DNA from: Chrysomallon squamiferum
Taxonomy: Eukaryota; Mollusca; Gastropoda; Neomphalida; Peltospiridae
Assembly (NCBI GenBank): GCA_012295275.1
Contig: CM022665.1
Location: forward strand, 1,351,452-1,415,451
Length of the DNA stretch: 64,000 bases
Reading direction: 5' to 3'
The notes below the pieces were generated by a model, which searched no databases, was not told the DNA's origin, and saw only the letters and a program-made list of their open reading frames with translations. The translations under genes and the position numbers were made by a program. Below, in pieces: positions 12,605-64,000 of this stretch (positions within the stretch are counted from its first letter, which is position 1; each line of letters opens with the position of its first letter).

Positions 12605-14508
12605 GTCTATCTGGTAATTCATTATGCAAACTTTAATAATTAACAACTGTGAGAAAACCCTACCTCAGTCCGCATAATGACAGCTTAATAAGGAACACGC
12701 CACCAAGACAGTCCTCTCTACTGCGATTTGAAATCTTTTGTTTGTAATATTATTTGCAGATTGCACTGATGTGGAGATGACAGAAATGTATGTCACAAAA
12801 TTTCAAAGGAAAACCATACTGTCACCATGAAAACAGAGTAAAACGTATTTGTATATATAGTTTGTCTTTTTTTAAAGTCTTTCATAGTCTGACATAGACT
12901 GCAATTTGTTCAATACCAGTGACAAAAAAATAATAACAACATCGAAACGAACTTAAATATTATGACAGTGGATAGATGAATAATTACATATGATAAAAAG
13001 GAAAGTTTGTGGATCTGTCTTATTGTTTATTAGCGGTTAAAAAAATGTTTATATATACATGAACACTGTTCTGTATGTATGACACCCCCCCCCCAAAAAA
13101 AAACATTTTAATAATCAGATGATTTTAGTATAGTTATTCTTCTTTTCCTCATAATCTTCTTTTTATGCATTTTTTAAAATTACTAAAGGAACAACAAAAA
13201 CTGCAAATTATTTTAAAACAAATTATGTCTACATTTTGTTTAATATTATATCAAAAGTGATTTAAAAAAAAGTATTATTACTTTAAAAAAAAAATTATTT
13301 TCAATAAAAAAAAGAAGAAAGAAATAGATTTTTATTACATAAATATTTTTCTGAAAATATTACTCCTTCATCTTCAAAACTAATGTTATTGTGCATGCTC
13401 ACATTTATGTGATATTTAGTTGTTAATTTTAAAATAAAAATGTATTTCAAGAAACTATAGTTTCTCAAATTAAAGGGGTAATGAAAAACAATATAAACTA
13501 TGTAAAAATATCTACATTATTAAAACTTAAATGTACTGACATTTTCCATTAGAAAAACATATTTTTATTTCTGATTATAGCTGGTTTTTATTTCTAGAAA
13601 TTCTCTGTCACAATATAACAAGACTACAAACTGTAAGATTAAAATCTACGCCCTGTTTACAGATATACAAACATGATGTTGATTTTCTTACAAAATATTT
13701 AGATCTATTTGAACCACTCCTTTTAATAAATCTGTGTTCTTGTTGACATTAACATATTAGCTATGGTAATTAATACTGATCAGACAAGATATGATTATTT
13801 TCATTAATGACATTTCAAGATACCTTTAATTGCTAACCCCTTTGCATGTAATCAAATCAGCTGTAAAATCTTAATAAAAAAAAAATGAATTCTGCTTTAA
13901 TTTTTTAAGTATTGTTTTGTCAAACAGAAGAAATCAAATCAATCTATGTAAGAATAATATAATGTTATAATTTTTATAATTGTGTTCTCATGCTGCTATA
14001 GATGCTATGCTAAGCCATCTGTAAACTCTGCTGTTCGCTTCAACCCTTTTATCACATTTAAATCAGTTATAATTTTTCGTTTTCATTTTTAAACAATTTT
14101 CAATAAAATCGCAAATATTAATAAAATCAAAGTAATAAAAAAAGAAAAAAGAAAAAGGAAAATGTACGTTGATTTATATTCTGAAAAAGATCCCAGATGC
14201 AAAATGCTGCAATATATACCCGAACTTTTTTACCTGACCTGCACAAGTGTTTGTCAGCGCAGTTAATTTTTAACCATAGAAGTGCCGCTAAATATTTCTA
14301 TATATTTTTTATTTTTGAATTTTCGTAATTATATTATCACTTATCAGTGAAAATATTAATAATTTCCTTCGATTCGAACAGTTAAACGATTTACTATTTC
14401 ATCTATACATTTCGTTCAGTGCTAAATGATTCTATGTATAACTTAGATCCTTTATGCAGGTTTGATGTAATTCTTTATAAGTTCATTAATAAAATGACTT
14501 TATTGCAG

Positions 14509-29574
<15,066 letters not shown>

Positions 29575-29707
29575 CTATTAATTCAGCTGACAGTAACATA
29601 ATTATAATTTGATGTGTTAACAGAATTCAGAAATCAAAACATCTTTATATATCTACCCACTTATATTTTACAGATTGTTTTCTATATTAGAAATTGAACT
29701 TGTCATG

Positions 29708-29713
29708 AATAAA
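29708..29713 (+). other. Poly(A) signal AATAAA of the single-core annexin
   Basis: First canonical AATAAA after the stop at 29572-29574, 134 bases downstream. A second AATAAA-like site (AAAAATAAAACG) is near 29950. Confidence 0.5.
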
Positions 29714-30871
29714 CATATGTTTTTAGTTTGTTTGTATGTGTGTGTGTGCATGCGTGTGTATGTTTATTAGACTGAATTGTAGGTTTTTCTTTTTTGTATA
29801 AATCGGGTATATCATGGTACCATACGATACCATGTAGAACAACAACACTGACAAAAAATACAAAATGTGTCTTTCTATTTGTATATACATTCTGTGTGTT
29901 GAAATACGTGTGCATCTCTGTTAATGTATTATTTGTAAACTGAAAACAAAAAATAAAACGCAACTCAAATGCCCTACAACAGCCTTTTATTAATTTATTT
30001 TAACTTGACAGTTATAACAGATGACACGAATTAAAAAACGAACCAACAGAAATCTGTTGCCATGGGTGGGATTACGTGAAAAGTATACAAGATGAAATCT
30101 TGTAAATAACATCTTTAAAAATGTAAGTACAAGGATTCGTTTAAAGCTTTTCATCTGCTTATCAAGAAAATAAGTAATATTTATTGTTCTGGCAGTAAAT
30201 GGCGCAGTTATTTATCAACATTATACTGGCAACTTTCAGAATTATAAATCGTCTATAATTTACAAGAATAATTTTGTGTTAATTTAAAGTTATTTTTTTC
30301 TTTGTTTTTGTAAGTTAAAATAGTAATAGTAGTAATTATCATTTTAAATGGCAGCTGAGTGTCATTATAAGCATATTAATAATAAAAAAGAATAGTAAAT
30401 TAATTTTACTTAAAAGTCAATCAATATATTTTCAGTAGTATTAAGTATTTATTGTTTTTGTTATTTCAAATATGTTGTTAATAGTATTGTCCATTTTTAC
30501 GTTGTGGGATCTTCAGTGGGAAACAAACACAAATCTAGTCTAACTATACAATATTGATATATACAGTAAATCTTGTATAGTAGCGACACCATTTCTGTCT
30601 TATGTATAGACAATCATTTCAAACCATTTGTTTTAATGAAACCCAAATACAGGTGTCTGTAAATACAAGTTTTATTGCATACAGTTAGATAAATATACAG
30701 GTCATATCTTTATGTATACCACTTTTTATACAAGAAACAAACAACACTTTTGAAGCTGTTATTAAAATATGTGACGTTTCAAAGCTTTAGAGTAGGAACA
30801 CAAAGCTAAAATATATATCTGCTGATGGAATGTTGGAATACAATAAGCTGTATCTTTATTAATGAGAAAAC

Positions 30872-30873
<2 letters not shown>

Positions 30874-30956
<83 letters not shown>
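30874..30956. repeat. (GA)n microsatellite
   Basis: About 41 perfect GA units in the convergent intergenic region. Confidence 0.97.
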
Positions 30957-30958
<2 letters not shown>

Positions 30959-33158
30959 TTTAGGATAAAAATTAAAACAAAACAATAATAGTAATTAATT
31001 ACGTACAAAGTATAACTGACTTGTATGCAAGCCGTAAATTCACAACTATGGCTACTTGTCATTAAAATAATATACAGTAAGGGAATAGGAGCTAATACAA
31101 GATTCCAGTATTCGAAAAAACAAAGGTAAGATTAATTAAAAAGTGATCAGATTTCAGAAAAATGAAATTACTGAATTTTACTTTATCTTGTTTACCTGGT
31201 AGGTAATAAGGATTTGTAAGACATTCTCAAGATATTCAGAAACAACAGAATGGACTCTTATTCTAAAGAAGAAAGAAAAAGAAGAAAAAGAATGAAATCA
31301 TTTTTTTAAATGAGAAAAGGAAACGAAGAAATGAAAAAAAAAATCTGTGAACATCATTATATAAAACCATGTTCAAAACTACTAAATCCACCCAACATAA
31401 TAGGATTACAGTAGATAAGCCGACATGTATTAGTCTAAATGTAACTTATGGGCAGTGTATTCAAACTTAAAAAACAATATATTTTGTTGTTTTTTTGTAA
31501 AAGCTTTGTGTCAAAAGATATAGATTTTTATTTTTATTTTTGTTAAAGTTTTGATCGTTCCTTGTATATTTAACTACATGGCACATTTATGTATGAAATA
31601 TTTTGATAAACACAGCCTGTATGGTGAGCCTTCACTATAGTGCACTGTAACATAGAAGTGACAACGTTTTGCAGATACAGTAAATCTGTACACAAAAATA
31701 ACATCTTCAACACTGTAACAACATAGCAAAAATAGCTTACTGCCAGTCTAACGCCGAGAACATCTACTTATCTGCAGTTTGCACAGACAAAAAACGCATT
31801 TAAAACTAACATTTTATAACTCTTTATTTTTTTCTTATTTTATAAATTAATTTGTCGTTTTCTTTTTGTTTTTAGTTTTGTTTTTATTTTTGTCTATCAT
31901 TATATAACTGCATCTTGATATGCATCAAATAAGAAATGATTACAATTCTCGCTTTGAATTTATTTTGTGAAAGAAGATTAACTTTATTTGATCTTTAAAT
32001 TTTAGATAAATTTATAATTTCTTGATTCACTTTATATTTTGCTTTCTGCATTTTGGTTGTTACTTTTGGGAATCATTATTTCAAATGGTTAGCAAATGTA
32101 AATAAAATCATTGGTAAACTACATTTTTTAGCAAAGATTATCATAAATTTCAGAATTCATCAAGAACGTGTCTTTAATTTATAATAAATAAAATAATAAA
32201 ATGTTAATGAATCTGTTTTTTGGGCTTAACATTCTGTAAAACTGTAACGTACTTCTCATTAACCATTCATTGTTGTTGTCCATATACTGGCTTGTGGATT
32301 TTTGCCTTTTCAGAGTAATTGTATCAGATTAAATATACCACCTCAATCTAATTTCAACATTGTAATATATTCCCCTTGGGATAACATTTTATTAATTATT
32401 AATTATTAATTATACATGTAATCAACCAATATTTGGTTGTTGTATATTATCAAAAAAATAGTTCATTTGTTCAGAATATTATATAACTTGCATGGTTTAG
32501 TAACTTTTGTTTTCACTATTACTCTGGGTGCAAAATAAGATTTGTTTCAGTTATTTTCATTCTGTTTAAAGTAGGCTGTAAGGTTTATAGCATTACTTAA
32601 TGTTTTTAATTAAATATTTTTAATTATAAATTTTCTGGTATTTTCTTATACATTCATTACAATAAAAGAAAACGCTATGTCCCTGTTTAGCATGAAATGA
32701 AAACAAATTATGTATTAATCTTCAAAAGGTGACCATTTAAGTAATGAATATTCCAGAAATCAGTTTTCTTCTTACTATTGTTAAGGTGGAACACACACAA
32801 TATGACGCATACTTAATTTTCTATATTTGATTGCAGTTTCAACATTTTTTAAAGAAAATATTCTTGATTCTAATAATGTAATTAAATTTTAGGTTATTAC
32901 TCTCTGAAACTGTTTATAAATTTGAGTTTGATTTTAGATCTTTATGAATGAAATGGTCCTGTAATGTTTTTTTATTATTTCAATTAATAGTCTTATGTTT
33001 ATAAAATAATAATAGAAAAGGACCATAAATAACTAAAATTTAGTTTGTAGAGCAAATTTTGCCTTCGTTACTGGCCGAAAAAATACATCTGCGACATACT
33101 ACTTAATAGATCACATTGTGACCAAGATAAAGTCACACGACGTCTGCATTTCCGGCGA

Positions 33159-58231
<25,073 letters not shown>

Positions 58232-58440
58232 TTCAAGCCGTCAAGAGGTTAAGAAGAGGGGATAGTATTAGTGTCTTTTTGTTTCCAGGTTGGTGCGCCT
58301 CTTACGTTATAGTTCAAATACAATTTCTAATAATCCCCGTTACCAACAGAAGTATGCACTGAAAACGCTGTTGAAATTATTTCTGTCTTCCGATAGAGGG
58401 GAATGCTGCTATGGCGCTCAATCGATATCAGTTTTAGCAC

Positions 58441-58460
58441 CACGTGATGATTTGACGTCA
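58441..58460 (-). promoter_or_regulatory. E-box CACGTG and palindromic CRE upstream of PCSK2
   Basis: CACGTG at 58441-58446 and TGACGTCA at 58453-58460, 7 bases apart and about 220 bp upstream of the PCSK2 start codon. TGACGTCA is the full CREB-binding palindrome. Neuroendocrine genes are often cAMP-controlled; a promoter role here is inferred from motif and position. Confidence 0.4.
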
Positions 58461-60289
58461 CATCCGTGTGAATCAATATCGATTATCTGCGTATTCTTGA
58501 ATCCGTGGAACAAAATACAACAAAGACTGGCAAAGCTGAAGCTCCGAAAATATTAACAGCCGACAATGCCAAATAAGCAAACTGGCAGCTAGGAAACTCA
58601 CTGCTACAAATATCTCAAAGGGAGCTCGCTGTTGTTTGGATCCGGTTAGGTTGTCATAGTGCAAGGCGTGTTAATTGCTGACCACGTCACAAACTTACAA
58701 AGGATGGGAGTTTATCGAATAAGTCGATTCATAAAATTCAGTAAAAACGAGTTGCCATAATTATGGCCTAATTAAATGAAAGTACAGAGGTTTTGAAAAT
58801 ACTTTAACGTTAGAGTTTACTGATGACAAATGACTAATTTATTTATTTATTTATTTTCTTTGTTTATTTGGTTTTCTTTTTTATGTGTCATTTTTTTTTA
58901 ACTGTAATTTTCTTCATTGTCTATGATTTTTCGTGAAAATCGAAAACAAAAAAAGAATTGTTCATTTTTTATGCTATTCCATCCCTTGTAATATACTTTG
59001 ATCTGCTGTTCAAAACAATAATTATAAAAACTAAAGACTATTTCAGTTTTATCTAATATGTGAAAATATTTACTAATATGTTGTATGCGACTCATTGCGT
59101 TTGAAAAAAAAAATGTTTTGCAAAAACCATTTCTGGATCATACTGAAAAATTGGCTGACACAGATTAAACAATTCCGTGTGCGCTAGACCATTACTAAAC
59201 TCCCCAGAGAAAACTGTTTACACCAGGTGCCGAGTTAGCCCATTATCAACTAAACGATATATTTCTTAGAAAAAGAAAACAATCTCGAGTATTTTATAAA
59301 TTTATTTGTAGAATGCATATCTTTAGATGTAGATCCTGGATTTCCGAACTTAACGTGAAAACTAGTATGAAATCACCTGCATTATAAAATATTAGTAAAT
59401 GATGAAGTTGGTAAAAATAAATAATATTCTAAATTATACATAGGTTTGACACTGGTGTGAAAAATTGAAATTTGACATTTTTCGCAATAAAATACGTTTA
59501 GTATCAAAAAAGGATTTTGGCATGAAGAATCCAGACGATGTCGATTTAGAACGAAAGGACACGTTTCTGTGATGCAATATATTAAATAATATCACTGAAA
59601 AATGACGACAATTTTCATATGTCACTGATGATATTTAAGAAGTCTGTTCAGTATTCTCACAAACATTTGGATTTCACATTTAAACAAATAAAGAAGACTC
59701 CTGTGGAATTCAAAATAATTGTCCCAGTATTAAAATTATCACGAATGAATTATCATAGATTAGCTAAATTCTCTGCTTATTTAGAAAAATAAAAATAAAA
59801 ATAAAAACTTCGAAATGTCACTCACTGTTTTTTAAACAGAACACACTGCAGTTAATATTTCAAGAGAACGATTTCACGGTCTAAGAAAAAATAACCATGA
59901 AAATAAACATAGATACTAAGACATATTGTCAGTTGTATAAAAATGGTAGGCAAGTAGATTAAGTCAAAATGCAAAAGACAAAACAAACACACAAACAAAA
60001 ATCTCTTTTAGTCATAACTGTCATGATATATTACCAAGTAACTGCAACTGTGAATGCGTCGCTCTGAGCTGTCGGTTCACTTAATCTCTTACTTGACCTG
60101 GCGTTTTCAGTACCAACCCATTGAGTGCTATATCGACCAACATTCTCTCGCAGCCAGTCACCTTAATCTATTGCGAAGAAGTTGACGACACTTTTAATAC
60201 CGCATTGTAACCGTATTTCTGTTTCCATTTATTCCTGAGTACTTTGACAAAATGGATGGATCCCAACGTTTAGAACCGGGCAAAAGGTA

Positions 60290-60324
60290 AAAAAAAAAAA
60301 AAAAAAAAAAAAAACAGAGAGAGA

Positions 60325-60408
<84 letters not shown>
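60290..60408. repeat. Poly(A) plus (GA)n microsatellite
   Basis: About 25 A followed by GA repeats with GAA interruptions at both ends. Confidence 0.95.
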
Positions 60409-63400
60409 AGAAGAAAAAGGTTAATACCAAAGAAGTTTAATGATTTTTTAATGTTTTGTTTTCTACAAGAAATAAATGAAACGAATTAATATTTGATTAT
60501 ACCTCAGTACATTTTAATATTCGTGGTTTCTTGTGACATGATTATGACGTTGATATATGAGAGAAAACCACTCTTCACACCATTTCTATCGATTAATATG
60601 GGAAAATTTTAAAAAACATTTCAAATCCCTACCCAGTGTAGAAAACCACATGCCATGCTATTTAATGTACTTAGAACGACATGCAACTCAATGGGTCAAA
60701 CTGATTTGGATTAAGCTATGGAGTCAGAACTCTCTCATCAATTTTATAGTTTATTCTTATTTATTAAAAACAGTTAAGGTGCTGTGCTGTTAATTCTGTT
60801 GGTTTGTTTACTAATCTTTAGTGTTATCCTCGGATTCATTTCACTAATGTTTCTTTTTTTACATTCATTCCTTGATTTGTTGTTTTAATTTCACTTTGGT
60901 CGATGTTTTGTTTTTAACTTGGATGTTTCCTTTCATGATGTGTGCCTATAATATGAATAGATTATTCTAAACTCATACATCATTAATTCTTGTCAAAGTC
61001 AGTAATTCATGTCAAAATTGATTCATTTATTTTGACCACTCGAGCAAAGAAACGTGTTTTTATTCTCACCCGTTATGTCCAGTGGGTCACTCTGGAAGAC
61101 GGAGAAAGCTGTCAGTGTTTGAAGATTAAGGTTATGTCTTACATGTGGGTGGCATATACATTAACACTTAGAGCTTGACTCTCAGATGTTTATATTCTCT
61201 TCTTCTTTTTTTCCCGTTTTATTTTCTTTTTAGTAAAATATTATTCTTATTTTTGCAATGCTTTACTGATGTTTATGTTATCGACAGAACATTTTCCGAA
61301 ATATTTATTTTAAAATATTCTAAAATTAAGTAGACATTTCTTCTTTATTGATATTTATTTATAGAAATAATTCACTGAGACAAAAATAAAATATATGGGA
61401 ATATATATTTAGAACGAAAAACTATTAATAACACTAATCTAGAAATAAAAGTAACAATATGTGATTAAAAAAGAAATAATAATAACAACAATAATAATAA
61501 TAATAATAAAAAGGCACTGGAAAACGAAAACTGATTAATGAATGGAAATCAATAGCAATTTAAATATATTCACCAAAATAAAAATATCTTACAGGATTTT
61601 CCAAACGGTAGTAATCCTGTATGCTGACCTCTCGTAGGCGACTTTTTCAAGAAGTGAACTTTTCATTAGCGCTAATGGCACTTGACATACACAAAGATTT
61701 CCTGACATTCAGAAAAGGGAAATATAAGTTAGTTGCACTTTTCTCTATAATACTGGTCTATATATAAAGTTGATCACATCAGTAAGCTTAACTTTAGACT
61801 TTCGTTGATTTTTTTAAATTAGTTGTGAGAAAAATATATCTGAAAAATTATACCCGTAATGCTCTATTTTAATTTAATTATGCATGTTTGGCCTTAGGAT
61901 GAATCCAACTTGGTAGTCCTACTGAACAGGTATAATCTGTGACGCCATTATTTACAAAAAGATACTGTTTTTAAATATTCATTCATTCATTCATATATAG
62001 TTTAGAGAAATATTAAATTCTAAGTCATCCAGATATCTAGCCATAATTTTGTATTTAAATCCGATTTCACTCGAAAATGAAATCGGAATTAAAAATAAAC
62101 AGATATATAACTTTTTATGACAGAAATATATTAATGGTTATTTATAGTCTTCGCTAACTTTCATATGCTTTATATCGCTTACAAATCTTAGGAGTAATGA
62201 TAATAACGTTATAGCACTGAAAAGCAGAATAAATAAAACTTCATGGAAGCTAGAGAGATTTAGCTCACTTATTCTCTTTTTATCTATGTTCATTTGTGTG
62301 TTTATTTGTGTGTATGTGTGTGTATGTGTGCTTATGTGTGTATGTGGGTGAGTATGAGCGGAGGAAATATATGCGTACAAAATAGAAACGCTTCCCGATG
62401 GGTTTTGATGGATTGTTTTTTTTTTTTTTTTAAAACCCAGCTACTGTCAAAAAAAAAAAAAAAAAAAAAAATGAACATGTTGTTTCCTGAATTACCAAAG
62501 CTGAGGTTTAGCATAGACGTAACTTTCACGTACCGCACTGGTATCGTCTTTTCTCACGATATTTCTTTGAAACGGGAAAGCCTGTACGTACGTATGCATT
62601 TCCGTATCGTTATAACAATTTTTGGAAACATATAAAGGGTGTCTTGTTTTTATGATTTTCTTTAATTATATTTGCACAGATCTGTGCTGCTTAAGTTGCA
62701 CTTTCTTGCATAGTTTTCACATAAATGATCGACAAAGACAGATCCCCTTTTCTTCTAAAAAAAAGCCGTTGTACCACAGCCTCAATGAGGTTACGATTTC
62801 GGGTGCTAAATTCAGACTAATAGATGGAAATCGAAATAACGCTATGCAAACCGTATTTGATATTTTCTTAATAAATAAATAAAGACAAAGGATATCTTTC
62901 TTAATACGTCAACGTTCATAACAAAATGTATTCATTGATTCGTTCATGCAGATAGTGGTAAGTAATTATAACAATTAAGTGCCAACCTTTTATTAATACT
63001 TTATATATATATATAAAATTCACCATTCCATTAAGTAGAATGAAGGGCTATTTTGTCGATCTATTAAGAGGTTTTTAAAATATGTAATTAATAATATAGA
63101 ATTGCTATAGTCTTGTCCTGCATTATAATGGATTACCAAACTTATTTAGTCAGTCACCAGTGGTTATTGAAAATGTCTTGTACATTGGTTTTTGAATTTT
63201 GAATGCCATACTCAAAATTCTGTTCTGGTATTCAACCTTGAAATACATCTATCTATATATATATATATATATATATGTATATCTAAATATATCTATCTAC
63301 GCGCGCTCGCGCGCACACACACCCACCCACACACACACTCACGTATTATTTTAGACTCAGGCCTTGGATTAGCTATGATTACATCCTAGTTTGAGCCACT

Positions 63401-64000
63401 AATTTCGTGGATATTTTGTTATTATCAGTCTTCCAGATCTGCTAAATGCGCTAAAAAAAGTACAGTGACTAACAAAAGCAGCATGACACTCTCGTAATGA
63501 GTCCTGAAAATCGTATGCGAAATTTTGACGTGGGATTTGAATTCTGCGATCAGGAAAAGGAATAATTGGGAAGAAGCAGATGTTTTGCTGTATGCGGCTA
63601 TCAAATGTCAAAGGAAGTAGGCATAATTATTAGATAATTATCGCCAGGAAAATGAAAACTATTAAAAGGCAATTTTAATGTCTATGAAATATATAAAATA
63701 ATTTTAAATTTATGTAATTAAAAACCCCAGTTAATGGTATTAGTCTTATTTTTAACGGGTATTTATACACTGTCAGCAGTCTCTTTTAAACAGGAATCTC
63801 TGCTTCTTGGTAGAAAGCCAACAAATGCTAGCATTAATTACTTTTTAAAATCAACAACAGTTAGTCGAATTATTACAGACTGATTTAGCAGTTTACAGTT
63901 TACAGAAATAATACACACTGATTAATTAGAGAATATTGGACTAATTTGCAGTGATGTTTTAGTAATAAACATTAGTAACCCATGAAATACCTTATCACAA

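Larger units (their letters stand above)
9675..14508. other. Spacer between the two annexins; possible 5' UTR exon(s) of the second
   Basis: No protein gene is seen. It holds the 3' UTR of the first annexin, an (AAT)n tract at 11036-11144, poly-C/poly-A stretches near 13084-13102, and a 74-bp tandem repeat at 12387-12604. Two strong donor-like sites, CAG|GTGAGT at 12086/12087 and ACA|GTGAGT at 12143/12144, flank an acceptor-like TTTTTATTGCAG ending at 12120. Either could end a non-coding first exon spliced to the acceptor at 14508. This is inference from splice motifs only. Confidence 0.45.
29575..33158. other. Convergent 3' intergenic region
   Basis: Lies between the annexin stop (+) and the PCSK2 stop (-), so it holds both 3' UTRs. 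No coding sequence seen. A (GA)n tract is at 30874-30956. TTTATT at 32388-32393 (AATAAA on the minus strand) is one of several possible PCSK2 poly(A) signals. Confidence 0.6.
58232..64000. other. Region upstream of PCSK2, no gene recognised
   Basis: Holds the presumed PCSK2 promoter and 5' UTR (minus strand), a poly(A)/(GA)n tract at 60290-60408, a small hairpin with 9-bp arms at 62061-62086, an (AT)n run near 63252-63275 and short (CA)n near 63313. Open frames are all under about 115 codons and without recognisable domains. Confidence 0.6.

Noticed and set aside
62061-62086. Hairpin with 9-bp arms CCGATTTCA/TGAAATCGG
   Set aside because: Short arms; expected by chance in a window of this size.
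62294-62882. Two short + strand open frames with some complex sequence
   Set aside because: Run through poly(T)/poly(A) and simple repeats, no domain or splice evidence.

Overview
The window is AT-rich animal nuclear DNA: genes are split by spliceosomal introns (GT-AG, with one GC-AG), coding sequence is sparse, and microsatellites of (AAT)n, (GA)n, (CA)n and (TTTA)n type are very dense. A neuroendocrine proprotein convertase 2 gene, divergent multi-exon annexins and a decayed LINE fit a protostome invertebrate, most likely a lophotrochozoan such as a mollusc. The species cannot be fixed from the sequence alone. I see no prokaryotic, organellar or viral gene content.

Three protein genes are present. 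(1) Plus strand, 863-9674: the 3' part of a long annexin gene with 17 visible exons and 694 codons. It encodes two annexin cores joined by a lysine/aspartate-rich linker, an annexin A6-like 8-repeat layout. Its 5' end lies outside the window or unrecognised in the first 862 bases. (2) Plus strand, coding part about 14552-29574: a second, single-core annexin of 476 codons. It has a 141-residue basic N-terminal extension and almost no intact type II calcium sites. It lies 3' of gene 1 in the same orientation, and shared exon lengths and intron phases mark the two as old relatives. (3) Minus strand, 58231 down to 33159: a complete proprotein convertase 2 (PCSK2) gene of 13 coding exons and 664 codons, with the PC2-specific aspartate in the oxyanion hole. 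Gene 2 and PCSK2 converge, leaving about 3.6 kb between their stop codons.

Other content: a dead non-LTR retrotransposon (about 40.9-44.5 kb) inverted inside PCSK2 intron 2, with a 75-bp triplication near its start; a hAT-like MITE with terminal inverted repeats and a near-perfect 8-bp target duplication in PCSK2 intron 1 (50937-51218); a 74-bp tandem repeat between the annexins (12387-12604); a strong 19-bp-arm hairpin in an annexin intron (20134-20178); and many long microsatellites, several directly against 3' splice sites. The palindromic CRE octamer TGACGTCA occurs five times across PCSK2, once about 220 bp upstream of its start codon.

The annexins are expected to act at membranes. PCSK2 is expected to mature neuropeptides and prohormones in secretory granules. 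Nothing links the annexins to PCSK2 beyond position. I found no obviously new biological system. The most unusual items are the calcium-motif asymmetry of the double annexin, the basic-tailed annexin, and the (ATT)n tracts at splice acceptors.
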